Source: Mesostigma viride (lineage: Eukaryota; Streptophyta; Mesostigmatophyceae; Mesostigmatales; Mesostigmataceae). Taken from it: a stretch of 64,000 bases of DNA. Below the pieces are notes generated by a model. It saw only the letters and a program-made list of their open reading frames with translations. It had not been told where the DNA came from and ran no database searches. The stretch is taken from contig RPFO01000702.1 in NCBI GenBank assembly GCA_009746045.1, positions 436,001 through 500,000 of the forward strand, written 5' to 3'. Made by a program: the position numbers and the translations under genes. Shown piece after piece: positions 36,209-46,492 of this stretch (its first letter is position 1; every line of letters begins with the position of its first letter).

Positions 36209-37429
36209 ATGTCTGAAATACGCCAGCATCTTAAGACCATATTAATAAGCTTTTATAGTATTTTGAAAGTTATCTTTCGTAATTGGCATATTAGAAAGGT
36301 TTTAAACTTCTCAAATTTTCTAAAACTATGCTTTTTATATAGTGTGTTTTTGATTTGGATAATTCTTTTTGAGATTGATTACTCAAAACACTTCTGGACT
36401 AATTTGGTAAAAGGTAATTTTTCAGAAAGAAAATTTTCCTTGTATAGTGTTCACGACCGAATTGGTGAAGGTATCCTATATGATCGTATAGTTATCATTG
36501 CCGATAAGCTTGGATATGATTACAGTGGGATTAAGTTTTCTGAAAGCCTAAGTCATTTTTGGCTTACCTCTCATTTTTATAAGGTAAGTACTAGCATTAT
36601 AAATTATATCTTTAGGCCACAATTTAACCTAGCGGTAACCCACCATGTTAATATTTTGCCTTTTGGCTATAACATCACTTACCTAAACATGCCTTTGGAT
36701 TCACTATTTTCAAGTAGTGGAAAGTTTTTAAAAGTATGGGAGCATTTAAATGATTACGATGCTTATGTTGATCTCCATAGCCTTGTTCATGGGAATAATG
36801 AGTTATTAGAAAAAATAATCCAAAAAACGGACCAAAATAAACCAATAATACCTTTGTACTTTGCAGAAGGCAAAGAAGAATATGTCGATGTTTCCATAGA
36901 TAAAGCCCTAATTACAGGAACATTATGGGGATGTAATAGAGAAAGTTTAAGGTTAGTCCAAAGTTTAAAAAAGCTAGCCAATGATGGATTATTAGTTGGT
37001 ATCGGTATAGAGAGATATCTTGGGTTTTTAGGTAAAGCTTATTTAGGTAAGATGGAAGATTTTGGCAATCCTCTTGAAAACTTGCGCCTTCAGCAACAAA
37101 AATACGGTATTGCTTTAATAATCCACAATCAGGAACATATGCTAGAAGGGATACCGACCTCTAGAATTGCTGAAGCTGTAACTAGTGGAGCTTTGGTAAT
37201 ATCTGATCAGAATTACTTCTTAAAAAAGTTTTTTGGTGATAGTGTACTCTATTATGATGCCTTTGCCAGTAGCGAGCAGATTTACGATACTATTAAATCA
37301 CATATTCAATGGGCAAAAGCTAATCCAGATAAGGTACATTTAAAAACTAAACAAGCCTATCAAATTTTCATGGATAATTTTACTATCGAAAATCAGCTCG
37401 AGAAATTATTTTCTCTTACCAAGAGGTGA
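36209..37429 (+). CDS. Membrane-anchored glycosyltransferase-like protein
   Basis: A 406-residue protein with one N-terminal hydrophobic helix (about 37-58, FLKLCFLYSVFLIWIILFEI) and a C-terminal glycosyltransferase-like part. The segment GIPTSRIAEAVTSGALVISD, followed by FFGDSVLYYD, matches the donor-binding region of GT1/CgeB-type enzymes. It may build surface glycans. The acceptor and donor are unknown. Confidence 0.65.
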   Translation: MSEIRQHLKTILISFYSILKVIFRNWHIRKVLNFSNFLKLCFLYSVFLIWIILFEIDYSKHFWTNLVKGNFSERKFSLYSVHDRIGEGILYDRIVIIADKLGYDYSGIKFSESLSHFWLTSHFYKVSTSIINYIFRPQFNLAVTHHVNILPFGYNITYLNMPLDSLFSSSGKFLKVWEHLNDYDAYVDLHSLVHGNNELLEKIIQKTDQNKPIIPLYFAEGKEEYVDVSIDKALITGTLWGCNRESLRLVQSLKKLANDGLLVGIGIERYLGFLGKAYLGKMEDFGNPLENLRLQQQKYGIALIIHNQEHMLEGIPTSRIAEAVTSGALVISDQNYFLKKFFGDSVLYYDAFASSEQIYDTIKSHIQWAKANPDKVHLKTKQAYQIFMDNFTIENQLEKLFSLTKR

Positions 37430-37441
37430 TATGTCAAGTGC

Positions 37442-37461
37442 TTTAAACTTTATAGTTTAAA
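37442..37461. terminator. AT-rich hairpin between convergent genes
   Basis: TTTAAACT (37442-37449) and AGTTTAAA (37454-37461) form an 8-bp stem with a 4-base loop between the convergent glycosyltransferase and glutamine-synthetase-like genes. It is a plausible bidirectional terminator, though GC-poor. Confidence 0.45.
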
Positions 37462-37484
37462 TTAAGTATTTAAAAATACGGAAG

Positions 37485-38228
37485 TTAATTACTTCGTAAT
37501 ATTTTTACTAAGTTATATTGTGGGTCGTAAGCGTTTCCATAAATCTTATCTATCTTAGTTATTTGCTGTGGGTGTTTAAGGCCCGAATAAATTGAGCTTA
37601 AAATGGCATATATTACCTCATAAGGGTTTGCATCTGCCGAAGCTAATCGATGTTCAATTCGTTTGGGTAGGCTGTCCGGTATCCGGATCAAAGTAGTGCG
37701 GTTATTACCTCCGTAGCAAATGTGGGTTGGAGCCATAAATCTACTATCGAGCCTTTGATAATCCTCTTCTTTAGGTAGAAAAGCTGTAATTGTTAATGGT
37801 AAATAATGGCACAAAATCCTAGCATATTGTTCTGCATCATTGTCCTCAAGAAAATTTAAGTGAATGTGCATACTACTGCCATAATCATTTGTAAATGGTT
37901 TGGATTTAAAATTAGCTTCAAGGTTTAATTTTCTAGCTTCCTCCTTAACGGTTCTTTTCATTTTATTTATGATATCGGGATAAAAAGCTGTATTGGTTGA
38001 GGGTGGAATCTCAACTTCATACTGGTTATAGCCCTTTTCTTTTTTTATTTTTTGCTCTATATTCTCTTCTAATTTGGTCAATTGCCAAGTATCTGTAAGA
38101 TTTATAAGATAAAATTCTAGTTCTGCTCCAAGACATGGGGTCAAATTGAATTCTCTTTTAAAGTTATTTTCAATTTTTTTTAAGATATTGTATTCTTCCT
38201 CTCTATCTGTTAATTTATTTTTAAACAT
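37485..38228 (-). CDS. Compact glutamine-synthetase-like protein
   Basis: At 247 residues this is little more than half the usual GS length (about 440). Core motifs are still in order: GAELEFYL (E36, E38), YEVEIPPS (E71, E73), GSSMHIHLNF (H121), YQRLDSRFMAP (R159), NRTTLIRIP (R177, R182) and EHRLASADANPYEV (E192, R194). The N-terminal beta-grasp domain is missing and the linkers are short. ATG 38228 is divergent from pgeF by 23 bp, so no N-terminal part is lost. It may ligate ammonia or an amine to glutamate, or do something else. Confidence 0.75.
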   Translation of the reverse strand: MFKNKLTDREEEYNILKKIENNFKREFNLTPCLGAELEFYLINLTDTWQLTKLEENIEQKIKKEKGYNQYEVEIPPSTNTAFYPDIINKMKRTVKEEARKLNLEANFKSKPFTNDYGSSMHIHLNFLEDNDAEQYARILCHYLPLTITAFLPKEEDYQRLDSRFMAPTHICYGGNNRTTLIRIPDSLPKRIEHRLASADANPYEVIYAILSSIYSGLKHPQQITKIDKIYGNAYDPQYNLVKILRSN

Positions 38229-38251
38229 ATTTTAAGTGCTTATTAAAGATC

Positions 38252-38998
38252 ATGACGGTAACAGAACTAATCAAAAATAAAGTATACTACAAAATTTTTG
38301 ATAGAAGTTACCAAGGTTCAACTCATAGTTATAATATACATGCTTTTGATGATCAGATAAAAAAAGATCAAGTCCGAAGTAATATAGATAAAGTAATAAG
38401 TGATTTTGATGCCCAAAATATATTGTTATTAAACCAGGTTCATGGCAATAATATTGTTTGTACCGAGGAATTAGACCTCAAGTTAAATAATTGGCCTCAA
38501 GGTGATGCTTCGGTCACCACTGAAGAAAACATTATTTTGGCAATTCGTACCGCTGATTGTGTTCCGCTATTACTTGTTAGTGGCGAGGGGAATGTTATTG
38601 GGGCAGCCCACTGTGGGTGGCGCAGTGCTAAATTAGATATTATAAATAAATTAGCTTATAGGATGCGGCAAAAAGGTGCTGGTAATATAATAGCTGTAAT
38701 AGGTCCTGCTATTGCCCAAGAATCTTATGAAGTATCGAGAGAGTTTTATGAGGATTTCGTTGATGATTCAAGTAGTTATAAGGAGCTATTTTTACCTTCA
38801 ACAAAACCCGGACATTATTTATTTGACCTTCCATCATTTGTCAAAATTAAGCTTGTAGAAGCAAATATTAGCGTTATAAAACATATTAACGAGGATACAT
38901 ATGTAATGTCTGACAAATATCCTAGCTATCGTAGGTCTACTCATACAGGGGAAATATACAATCAAAACATATTATCTGCTATAATGATAAATAAATAA
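38252..38998 (+). CDS. pgeF: PgeF / laccase-domain purine or peptidoglycan-editing protein
   Basis: The 248-residue protein has LLNQVHGNNIV, the conserved NWPQGDASVTTEENIILAIR, ADCVPLLLV, AAHCGWRSA and VIGPAIAQESYEVS. These are the zinc-site His/Cys/His motifs of the YfiH/DUF152 family. Members have been reported as peptidoglycan-editing factors and as purine-nucleoside-acting enzymes. It lies 6 bp before ccmC, with which it forms a short operon. Confidence 0.92.
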   Translation: MTVTELIKNKVYYKIFDRSYQGSTHSYNIHAFDDQIKKDQVRSNIDKVISDFDAQNILLLNQVHGNNIVCTEELDLKLNNWPQGDASVTTEENIILAIRTADCVPLLLVSGEGNVIGAAHCGWRSAKLDIINKLAYRMRQKGAGNIIAVIGPAIAQESYEVSREFYEDFVDDSSSYKELFLPSTKPGHYLFDLPSFVKIKLVEANISVIKHINEDTYVMSDKYPSYRRSTHTGEIYNQNILSAIMINK

Positions 38999-39004
38999 AT
39001 CTTT

Positions 39005-39700
39005 ATGTATCAATTATTTTCACCTAACTTATTTTTAAAAATTAGCAAATACCTAATACCTATTTCTGGATGCTTATTTTTAATCTCAATTCCAGTTGGA
39101 TTATACTTTTCTTTATATGCTTCTCCTGAAGATTACCAGCAAAAAGAAATGGTAAGGATAATGTATGTGCATGTGCCGGCCGCATGGATGAGCCTCGGAA
39201 TATATACTTTTATAGCTATTTGTAGTTTTTCTTGTTTAGTATGGAGAACAAGAATCTCATATGTTTTGGCAGTAGCTGCAGCACCAATTGGAGCAGGATT
39301 TGCCTTAATCACCCTAGTTACAGGTTCTATTTGGGGTAAACCTATTTGGGGTACGTGGTGGGTATGGGATGCCCGCCTTACATCAATGCTTGTTTTATTC
39401 TTCATTTATATTAGTTATATAGCAATCATTAATAGTGGTAATAGTTTACTTAGAGCCGAAAAACCGGCTTCAGTTATGGCTATAATAGGGTTGATTAATA
39501 TACCAATAGTCAAGTTTTCGGTGGATATTTGGTACAGTTTACATCAACCTGCAAGTATCCTTAAAATAGGTGGACCTTCCATTCACCCCTCTATGCTTTT
39601 ACCGCTTTTTATTATGTTTGGTTCTTTTATAATGTATTTTGTTTTTGTCCTTTTAATAAGGGCAAGAATTGTTATGTATAAAATTAAAAATAATAAATAG
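39005..39700 (+). CDS. ccmC: Heme exporter protein C
   Basis: A 231-residue, six-helix protein of cytochrome c maturation. The WWD heme-handling motif is seen in [20 protein letters not shown], and conserved histidines lie in VHVPAAWMS and YSLHQPAS. It passes heme to CcmE in the periplasm. No other ccm gene is in the window, as is usual for the scattered ccm genes of rickettsiae. Confidence 0.95.
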   Translation: MYQLFSPNLFLKISKYLIPISGCLFLISIPVGLYFSLYASPEDYQQKEMVRIMYVHVPAAWMSLGIYTFIAICSFSCLVWRTRISYVLAVAAAPIGAGFALITLVTGSIWGKPIWGTWWVWDARLTSMLVLFFIYISYIAIINSGNSLLRAEKPASVMAIIGLINIPIVKFSVDIWYSLHQPASILKIGGPSIHPSMLLPLFIMFGSFIMYFVFVLLIRARIVMYKIKNNK

Positions 39701-39702
39701 CT

Positions 39703-40017
39703 ATGACTTATGTGGTAACAGATGAGTGCGTGAAATGTAAATATACGGATTGTGTAGAAGTATGCCCGGTTGATTGTTTTTATGAAGGAGAATTAATGCT
39801 GGTAATTAATCCGGATGAATGTATAGATTGCGGCGTTTGTGTTCCAGAATGTCCGATAGATGCAATTAAAGAAGAATCTCCTGATTTAATAAAATGGGTA
39901 GAAATTAATAAAGAATTATCTACAAAATGGCCCAATATTACAGCTAAAAAGCCTCCGTTACCTGATGCTGAAAATTATAAATATGAAAAAAATAAGTTTG
40001 AAAAATATATCCTCTAA
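39703..40017 (+). CDS. fdxA: Ferredoxin, 3Fe-4S/4Fe-4S (FdxA type)
   Basis: The 104-residue protein has [21 protein letters not shown] at the start, which is the seven-iron pattern, then [16 protein letters not shown] for the 4Fe-4S site. The C-terminal tail follows the FdxA family. It is a low-potential electron carrier. It starts 2 bp after ccmC. Confidence 0.93.
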   Translation: MTYVVTDECVKCKYTDCVEVCPVDCFYEGELMLVINPDECIDCGVCVPECPIDAIKEESPDLIKWVEINKELSTKWPNITAKKPPLPDAENYKYEKNKFEKYIL

Positions 40018-40169
40018 TTAGGATTCTTAAATAAAACCTAGATAACCTAGAATTTTGTAAAAAACATAAATAGGCATAACTCAATGTTAATTTCAGAAAA
40101 GCAGGCAAATTTAGGGCAGCAAACTACAATTTAACCCGTAGTGATTGTAAAATACCAGTAACTTACTGT

Positions 40170-43100
40170 TTATAATGGCTCTCTTAATAACTCCACATTT
40201 CCTCCAATTGCTGTAAGGTTAAAGCACGTTGTTCTCTCTAGCATAAATTTAAGCAAATAGTGAGGGCCACCAGCTTTAAATCCAGTACCGGATTTATTCT
40301 CACCACCAAAAGGTTGAGATTCTACTTTTGCTCCAACAATTGACCTATTAGTATAAATATTACCGGCTCTAATCCTAGACCTTAAATATTCTATTTTTTC
40401 TTCAATTCTACTATGAATACCAAAGGTTAAGCCGAAACCATAATTGTTAATTTCATTTATTATTTTGTCGATTTCTTGACTTTTATATTTTATTATGTGT
40501 AATATTGGCCCAAAGTTTTCGCCGGGAATATCATTAATTGAATTAATTTCTATAATATGAGGGTAAAAATAATTTCCGTCTTTTAAACTACCGTTTTGAG
40601 GATGAGAATAGACCTTAAAACCTGCTTTTCCCATGTAAGAAATATGGTGACCTAAATTGTCAAAAGACTTACGATCGATAACTGCCCCTATATCGTTACT
40701 GAAATCAGCAGTGTCACCGATTTTTAATATTTCAGTAGCTTCTCTAATTAGATTGCATAAATTATCATATATTTCTTCTTGAATATATAGTACTCGCAAG
40801 GCTGAACACCTTTGGCCAGCAGAATAAAATGCAGAAATAAGTACATCATCTGTTACCTGTTCAAGTAGGGCAGAACTATCAACAATCATTGCATTCTGAC
40901 CGCCTGTTTCAGCAATGAATGGGACAATACCGGAGTTCCGTTCTGCAAGTGTTAAATTGATATTCTTAGCTGTGTCACAAGAGCCGGTAAATGCTACACC
41001 TGCAATTCTCTCATCTCTTAATACATAATTGCTGATATTGCTAGCAGAAGTAATTATTAATTGTAATGCCGATTTAGGTATACCCACTTTGTGTAGCACC
41101 TTAACGGCAAAATTAGCTATAACACAAGTTTGTCCCGCAGGTTTTGCTATTACTGTATTACCAGTTACTAATGCCGCAACTATTTGACCTATAAATATCG
41201 CAAGCGGGAAATTCCAGGGACTTATACAGACAAAAACTCCTCTTGGATGCATTGAAAGTATATTTCTTTCGCCAGTAGGGCCAGGAAGAACTTTATCTTG
41301 CATAATTATTTTTGCTTGATTGGCGTAATATCTACAAAAATCAATTGCTTCAATAACCTCATTTATCGCATCATGAATTGATTTTCCTCCTTCTTTGATA
41401 AGCAGGGCATATAACTCAAATTTGTTATTTTCAAGCTCATAAGCTGCCTTTTCTAAAATAGCAGCACGGCTCCTTACATCTATTTTGCTCCAGTTGTTAA
41501 ATTCTTTATAAGCAGAGTCTACGGCATATTTAATTTCTTCAGGTACTGCCAGAGAAACATCTGAAAATTTTTCTGCTATTTTGGCAGGACAGAAAGATTC
41601 GTTTAAATTTTTAGATGTTATAAGTTCTCTGCCATCTATTATAGACCCAACTCTGTGGGTATTAGAAAAATAGCTAGCCACTTTTTCTTGAATATAATCG
41701 TAATTTGTTTTGTATCCTAAATCATAGCCCATAGCGTTTTTCCTCGTTGGATAAATATTTTCTGGCAAAGGAATTGAATTGCCACTATCTAATAAATTTA
41801 AAATTTTGTCATGTAAATTAAAACTAAGCTCAGGTATAGGTACTTTTGGTGAAATTACTTTACTTACAAAATTACTATTTGCTCCATTTTCTAACATTCT
41901 ACGCATTAAATATGCAAGTAAATCGTCTGACTTACCAATCGGAGCATAAATTCTTACATTAGTTTTTTTTGCTAACTCAGAATGTAATACATCTCCCATA
42001 CCATAAAGCTTTTGGAATTCATAAGGTTTATCTCCGGCCATTTCTATTATTGCTGCAGCAGTTAGAGCGTTATGAGTCGCAAATTGTGGGTATATGTAAT
42101 CATTATTTTCTAGCATTAATCTAGCACAAGCGATGTAACTTGCATCCGTATATTCTTTTTTTGTAAATACTGGATAATGAGTTAGCCCATTTACTTGAGC
42201 GTGCTTAATCTCGCTATCCCAATATGCTCCTTTTACAAGCCTGATGGGGATTTGTTTATTAGTTTTTTTAGCCAATAAAATTATTTTTTCGAGTAGATCA
42301 TAACTTCTACTTTGATAAGCTTGTACTACAAGACCAATACCGTTAAAATTTTTGAAAATAGGTTGCTCTATAACTTCACTTAAAAAAGCAAAATAAGCAT
42401 CCAGTCTAAAAGATTCTTCTGCATCAAAAGTAATAGTTAAATTATTATCTTTGATTTTTTCTATTAAACCGATAATTTGCGGCATCAGTTCTTGCCTTAT
42501 ATCATTTAGCTTGGCGTATTCAAATCTGGGGTACAGGGCAGTCAATTTAACGGACAAATTCGGTTTTGATGCTGTATCTAAACCTTTATGATGAAGTTTA
42601 GCGATAAGATTTATAGCATTAAGATAATCTTTATAATACCTTGATGCCTGTTTTTTTGTTCTTGCTGATTCACCAAGTAGGTCAAAGGAAAATTTATATT
42701 CTGAAAAATTTTGGACTTTTTTTAAACCTGATTCCATACCTTCCGCAAATACAAATGATTTACTAAGGTACATAATTGCTTCCCTTAAAATTTTTAAAAA
42801 AACTGGCTGGCCAAATTTATCGATTAATTTAGCAACAACATTATCTGATTTAGTAATATCAATAAATTTTCCAGAAAAATATATGCCAAAAGAAGAAAAA
42901 ATTGTCTTAAATGATTTTGCTCTCTTAAATAAAAATGATTCCCATGATTTATTAGATAACTTATCACGTACAAACTCCTTGCTGATTTGTAAATCCGGTA
43001 TCCGAAGTAAACTTTCTGCAAGGCACATTATTGCAATACCCTCATCTGTAGAGAGGCTGAATCTATTAATAAATTCTTCAATAGAAAAATTTTTATTTTG

Positions 43101-43244
43101 TCTTATTATACTAATGAATGCATCAGCTTGAGCAACAATTGCTTGTTGCTCAGGGGCAGGAAATTTAATTTTAGGCAATAACTTTTTTATTACTTGCGTT
43201 TCGTCTAACAAAACTGCAGTAGTTGCTAAATCTTTGTTTTGCAT
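40170..43244 (-). CDS. putA: Bifunctional proline dehydrogenase / P5C dehydrogenase
   Basis: The 1024-residue protein oxidises proline to glutamate in two steps. The proline dehydrogenase barrel covers about 150-480 (LSVKLTALYPRF, TFDAEESFRLD, IPIRLVKGAYWDSEI), and the aldehyde dehydrogenase about 540-1005, with catalytic E779 (FIAETGGQNAMI) and C813 (SAGQRCSALRV). There is no N-terminal ribbon-helix-helix domain, so it does not act as its own repressor. It lies 27 bp after a ProP-like MFS gene, which suggests a proline uptake-oxidation operon. Confidence 0.96.
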   Translation of the reverse strand: MQNKDLATTAVLLDETQVIKKLLPKIKFPAPEQQAIVAQADAFISIIRQNKNFSIEEFINRFSLSTDEGIAIMCLAESLLRIPDLQISKEFVRDKLSNKSWESFLFKRAKSFKTIFSSFGIYFSGKFIDITKSDNVVAKLIDKFGQPVFLKILREAIMYLSKSFVFAEGMESGLKKVQNFSEYKFSFDLLGESARTKKQASRYYKDYLNAINLIAKLHHKGLDTASKPNLSVKLTALYPRFEYAKLNDIRQELMPQIIGLIEKIKDNNLTITFDAEESFRLDAYFAFLSEVIEQPIFKNFNGIGLVVQAYQSRSYDLLEKIILLAKKTNKQIPIRLVKGAYWDSEIKHAQVNGLTHYPVFTKKEYTDASYIACARLMLENNDYIYPQFATHNALTAAAIIEMAGDKPYEFQKLYGMGDVLHSELAKKTNVRIYAPIGKSDDLLAYLMRRMLENGANSNFVSKVISPKVPIPELSFNLHDKILNLLDSGNSIPLPENIYPTRKNAMGYDLGYKTNYDYIQEKVASYFSNTHRVGSIIDGRELITSKNLNESFCPAKIAEKFSDVSLAVPEEIKYAVDSAYKEFNNWSKIDVRSRAAILEKAAYELENNKFELYALLIKEGGKSIHDAINEVIEAIDFCRYYANQAKIIMQDKVLPGPTGERNILSMHPRGVFVCISPWNFPLAIFIGQIVAALVTGNTVIAKPAGQTCVIANFAVKVLHKVGIPKSALQLIITSASNISNYVLRDERIAGVAFTGSCDTAKNINLTLAERNSGIVPFIAETGGQNAMIVDSSALLEQVTDDVLISAFYSAGQRCSALRVLYIQEEIYDNLCNLIREATEILKIGDTADFSNDIGAVIDRKSFDNLGHHISYMGKAGFKVYSHPQNGSLKDGNYFYPHIIEINSINDIPGENFGPILHIIKYKSQEIDKIINEINNYGFGLTFGIHSRIEEKIEYLRSRIRAGNIYTNRSIVGAKVESQPFGGENKSGTGFKAGGPHYLLKFMLERTTCFNLTAIGGNVELLREPL

Positions 43245-43271
43245 AGTGATTTGCTTTTACTCTCTATATTT

Positions 43272-44534
43272 TTAAGTATTTCTTACGAGCGATTGTGATC
43301 GATCAACATAAAAATATAGAGCTATCAAACTAAAAACAGCACATACGATTATATAAATTGAGCCTGAACCCATATTGCCGTTTTGTACTAATGATTCCAT
43401 TATATATGGAGCAGTACCACCAAAAATACTAGTAGCGGTATTATAAGAAACCGAAAGAGCTGTACTTCTGATGTTAGTTGGGTATAACTCAGCCTGTAGA
43501 GCCGGTTCTGGTCCGATATATAGCGCAGCTAAAATCGCAATGATAATTTGTGCTATAATAATAGAACTGAAATTACCAAATTCAAAAGATTCAAGTAAGA
43601 ATGTGGAAGTTAAAATTATAATTACTAAGTTAATAACAAATATTTTTCTCCTGCCTATTTTATCGGAAAGCCACCCTCCTAAAATAGTTACTATTATCAT
43701 AATGATATAGCATATATTAACTAAGTTACTTACCTCATCTTCGCCAAATCCTCTGTGTATTTTTAGATAAGATATCAAATATATTGATTCAACATAGAAT
43801 ATTACTGATCCAGTTCCGTTAATAAGAATGGAAATCAACATATCAAACCAGTGATGTTTGAAAGCAAATTTTAAAGGGTGTTGTTCTACTCTACCGTATG
43901 ACTTGTTCTCAAGAAACAAAGGAGTTTCTGCTGTATGTTTCTTGATATAAATACCAGCGAAGAAAATGAATATACCAATCAAAAATGGCAATCTCCATGC
44001 CCAGGAGTTAAATTGTTCTGGGGTGAAAATCGATTTTATTAAATATGAGACTAAAGAACCAAATAGAATACCTATACAAATACTGGACATTGAAAAACTA
44101 GAGGTAAAACCTCTGTGACTTTTTTCTGTGTGTTCAATAACGAAAGATATGGATCCTGTTAATGCGCCTCCCATGGAAAGGCCCTGAAGCATTCTAACTA
44201 ATATCATCATACTTGTTGCAGCTATTCCTGCGGTTTCGTAGGTAGGAAGAAAACCTATTGCAGCAGTTGGGAATGCCATACAAATAACTGATGCGCTGAG
44301 TGCCGCTCTCCGGCCAAATCTATCACCGATTACTCCAAAAAAAATACCACCTATTGGCCTCATTAAGTAACCAACGGCAAATGCCAAAAAAGCATAAAGT
44401 AAAGAAATACTTGGGTCGGTATTGGGAAAGAATTTTTGACCAATTATCGGTGCGAAATGGCCAAATAAAGCATAATCATACCATTCGAAACTATTAGCGA
44501 CACTACTTGTTAAAATCAGTTTGTGTTTATTCAT
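43272..44534 (-). CDS. MFS transporter, ProP-like
   Basis: A 420-residue, 12-helix carrier of the metabolite:H+ symporter family. [22 protein letters not shown] and [21 protein letters not shown] are characteristic. It overlaps the DMT gene by 4 bp and lies 27 bp before putA. On that basis proline or a betaine is the likely substrate. It is a separate paralogue from the one at 12.1-13.4 kb. Confidence 0.88.
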   Translation of the reverse strand: MNKHKLILTSSVANSFEWYDYALFGHFAPIIGQKFFPNTDPSISLLYAFLAFAVGYLMRPIGGIFFGVIGDRFGRRAALSASVICMAFPTAAIGFLPTYETAGIAATSMMILVRMLQGLSMGGALTGSISFVIEHTEKSHRGFTSSFSMSSICIGILFGSLVSYLIKSIFTPEQFNSWAWRLPFLIGIFIFFAGIYIKKHTAETPLFLENKSYGRVEQHPLKFAFKHHWFDMLISILINGTGSVIFYVESIYLISYLKIHRGFGEDEVSNLVNICYIIMIIVTILGGWLSDKIGRRKIFVINLVIIILTSTFLLESFEFGNFSSIIIAQIIIAILAALYIGPEPALQAELYPTNIRSTALSVSYNTATSIFGGTAPYIMESLVQNGNMGSGSIYIIVCAVFSLIALYFYVDRSQSLVRNT

Positions 44535-45427
44535 TCTTTTTCTCCACGTTCGCTAGTTTGTTTATTAAATTCTCTTTTTTCCGAATAAATAATGAAGAAT
44601 GTTGAAGGCACTATTATTAAAGCACCGTAAATAGTTGATGTACTTGGAACTTCTCCAAATATTATATAGGCAATTATGGCGGAGGATAATAACTCAAGAT
44701 ATCTGTAAGGAGACACAGCTGTTGCATCTGCATAAGTAAATGCTTTGAGAATGAAAAATAGGATCAAATTACCGCCCATACCTAGAATAAATAATAATGC
44801 TAGTTCGTGCATTGTGGGCATAATCCAATTATGAAGAGCAAAAGGTAATGATATTAAAGCTGTTATAGTAGCAGAATAAAAAAGCATACTGATCATTGAT
44901 TCTTTAATAACGATCCTTTTATTAAAAACATCTAGAATTGCAAAGCACACAGCAGAAGCAACAAATACAAGTACGTTAAGATTAAAATCTTGGGAATGTA
45001 CATTTAGAGTTACAACAATACCAATAAAAGCAATAATTGTTACTACCCATCTTTGCCAGATGATGCGTTCACTTAAGAAAAAGATTCCAAGAATTAAAAC
45101 AAAAATGGGTATAGTAAATGTGATAACAGTACCAGTAGTAATAGGCGCTATAGTTACTCCATATGTCCAGCCTGCCATTCCAAGAAATAACAAAACACCC
45201 CGAATGCAGTGAACAAAAGGTCTAATAGTTTTTAATGTGTCCATCCCATAGTAAAATATGAATGGAATTAAACTAATTGTTCCAAACATAAACCTAAAGA
45301 AAGTAACCTCATAACTGTGAAGCCTAAGACCTAGATATTTTGAAATTACATCGTTTACTGAGCTAGTAACCAAACTCAATATAAACCATGTCACACCTAT
45401 TAGGTAAGAGCGTAATTTGGTATTCAT
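44531..45427 (-). CDS. DMT-superfamily (EamA) transporter
   Basis: The 298-residue protein has ten predicted helices and two EamA repeats, with [25 protein letters not shown] near the start and [22 protein letters not shown] in the second half. Related rickettsial proteins carry S-adenosylmethionine or other metabolites, but the substrate here is unproven. It heads the DMT-MFS-putA run. Confidence 0.85.
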   Translation of the reverse strand: MNTKLRSYLIGVTWFILSLVTSSVNDVISKYLGLRLHSYEVTFFRFMFGTISLIPFIFYYGMDTLKTIRPFVHCIRGVLLFLGMAGWTYGVTIAPITTGTVITFTIPIFVLILGIFFLSERIIWQRWVVTIIAFIGIVVTLNVHSQDFNLNVLVFVASAVCFAILDVFNKRIVIKESMISMLFYSATITALISLPFALHNWIMPTMHELALLFILGMGGNLILFFILKAFTYADATAVSPYRYLELLSSAIIAYIIFGEVPSTSTIYGALIIVPSTFFIIYSEKREFNKQTSERGEKE

Positions 45428-45559
45428 AAAACTAAAATTTTTAATTCTGGAGGACCATATATTATTTGCTTTAAATAGTGAAGTGGTTTTTTTTTAATTT
45501 TAGGTAAAAGAGTTAAGTATTTGTTCATATTGGTTATTTCCTGCAACATAAAAAACACC

Positions 45560-45579
45560 AGTTTCGCATTAGAAAGTTA
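45560..45579 (+). repeat. IS982 terminal inverted repeat, left
   Basis: AGTTTCGCATTAGAAAGTTA is matched exactly, in reverse complement, by 46508-46527. Confidence 0.8.
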
Positions 45580-46443
45580 AAAATTTTGCAAGTGCAAAAG
45601 GGATTTAATAGATGGTTTATTGTCTGATAATTGATAGCTGATGAGGGCAGCAACCATATGAACAAAAGCATTTGTAACCGATCTATGTCTTGAATGCTCA
45701 AATTTGCCTAGCAATTTGATTTTGCCGAAGACTGATTCTATTAATGCTCGTTTGAGTAATAATATTTTATCAATCAAAGACATAAACTTATTTTTCATAT
45801 TTTTCTTCACTTTGGTGATTATAAAGATTCCTTGTTCTAAAAGCTCTCTGAATAACTCTTGAGAGATATAGCCTCTATCGCCAAAAACCTTGCCAAACAA
45901 ACCTTTAATCATAAGCTTTAATTGCGCTCTATCATCTTTATTACCGGAGCTAAACGATGCTTTGATTATGCCGCCTCTTTGATTGATCAATAAATGCAAT
46001 TTTAAGCCGTAAAATCAACCTTTTGTCGTCTTGCTACGCGCTGCAATTCCTGCAAAAACTCTGTGCATAGAAATACGATAACGTTTACACACCTCAAGGC
46101 TACTTGAGTCAATAAAAGATATGCCGTCGCATTTATCCATAATAGAGTTGAGCATTAACACTAACAGTGGTAGATATGAGCTGATTAGTTTGATGAATTG
46201 GCAGTAACTAACTCCCCTAAAATCCCGCTGGTGATAAATCCAGATTTGCTTTAGATAGTAGTTTTTAAAACAGTCATAGGATGATTGCCAATATCCTATG
46301 ATTATTGTTATAATCTCGCTTCTATTAAGCCTGCCCTGACAGCCTGTTTTATTATTGTTATTTGCAATCAAACCTGTCTTGTTATCTAATTCTTTTAAAA
46401 AGTCATCGACGTGGCAATATATTTCTGTAAAATCCATTTTCAT
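45577..46443 (-). pseudogene. IS982-family transposase split by an in-frame TGA
   Basis: The frame from ATG 46443 runs to a TGA at 46017-46015 and continues without shift to 45577, giving about 288 codons in all. The first part carries CHVDDFLKEL and the first catalytic Asp (FIDSSSLEVCKRYR); the second carries Asp (FGDRGYIS) and Glu (LIESVFGKIK). The stop sits just before FYGLKLHLL, where IS982 proteins usually have tryptophan, so a TGG-to-TGA change is the simplest cause. Neither half keeps all three catalytic residues, so the copy is probably inactive. Confidence 0.82.
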
Positions 46444-46492
46444 AGGTTATTTCTGTTATTTTGTAAAATGAAGTAACCTATAACCTACTTGT

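Noticed and set aside
45428-45559. A short frame left of IS982 (ending [10 protein letters not shown] on the minus strand)
   Set aside because: It has no family match and does not resemble the missing M15 C-terminus; it overlaps the leader of the DMT gene and is probably chance.
45577-46443. TGA read as tryptophan (alternative genetic code)
   Set aside because: Many intact genes in the window end in TGA, for example the radC and dciA-region genes with ATGA overlaps. A single mutated IS copy is a simpler explanation.
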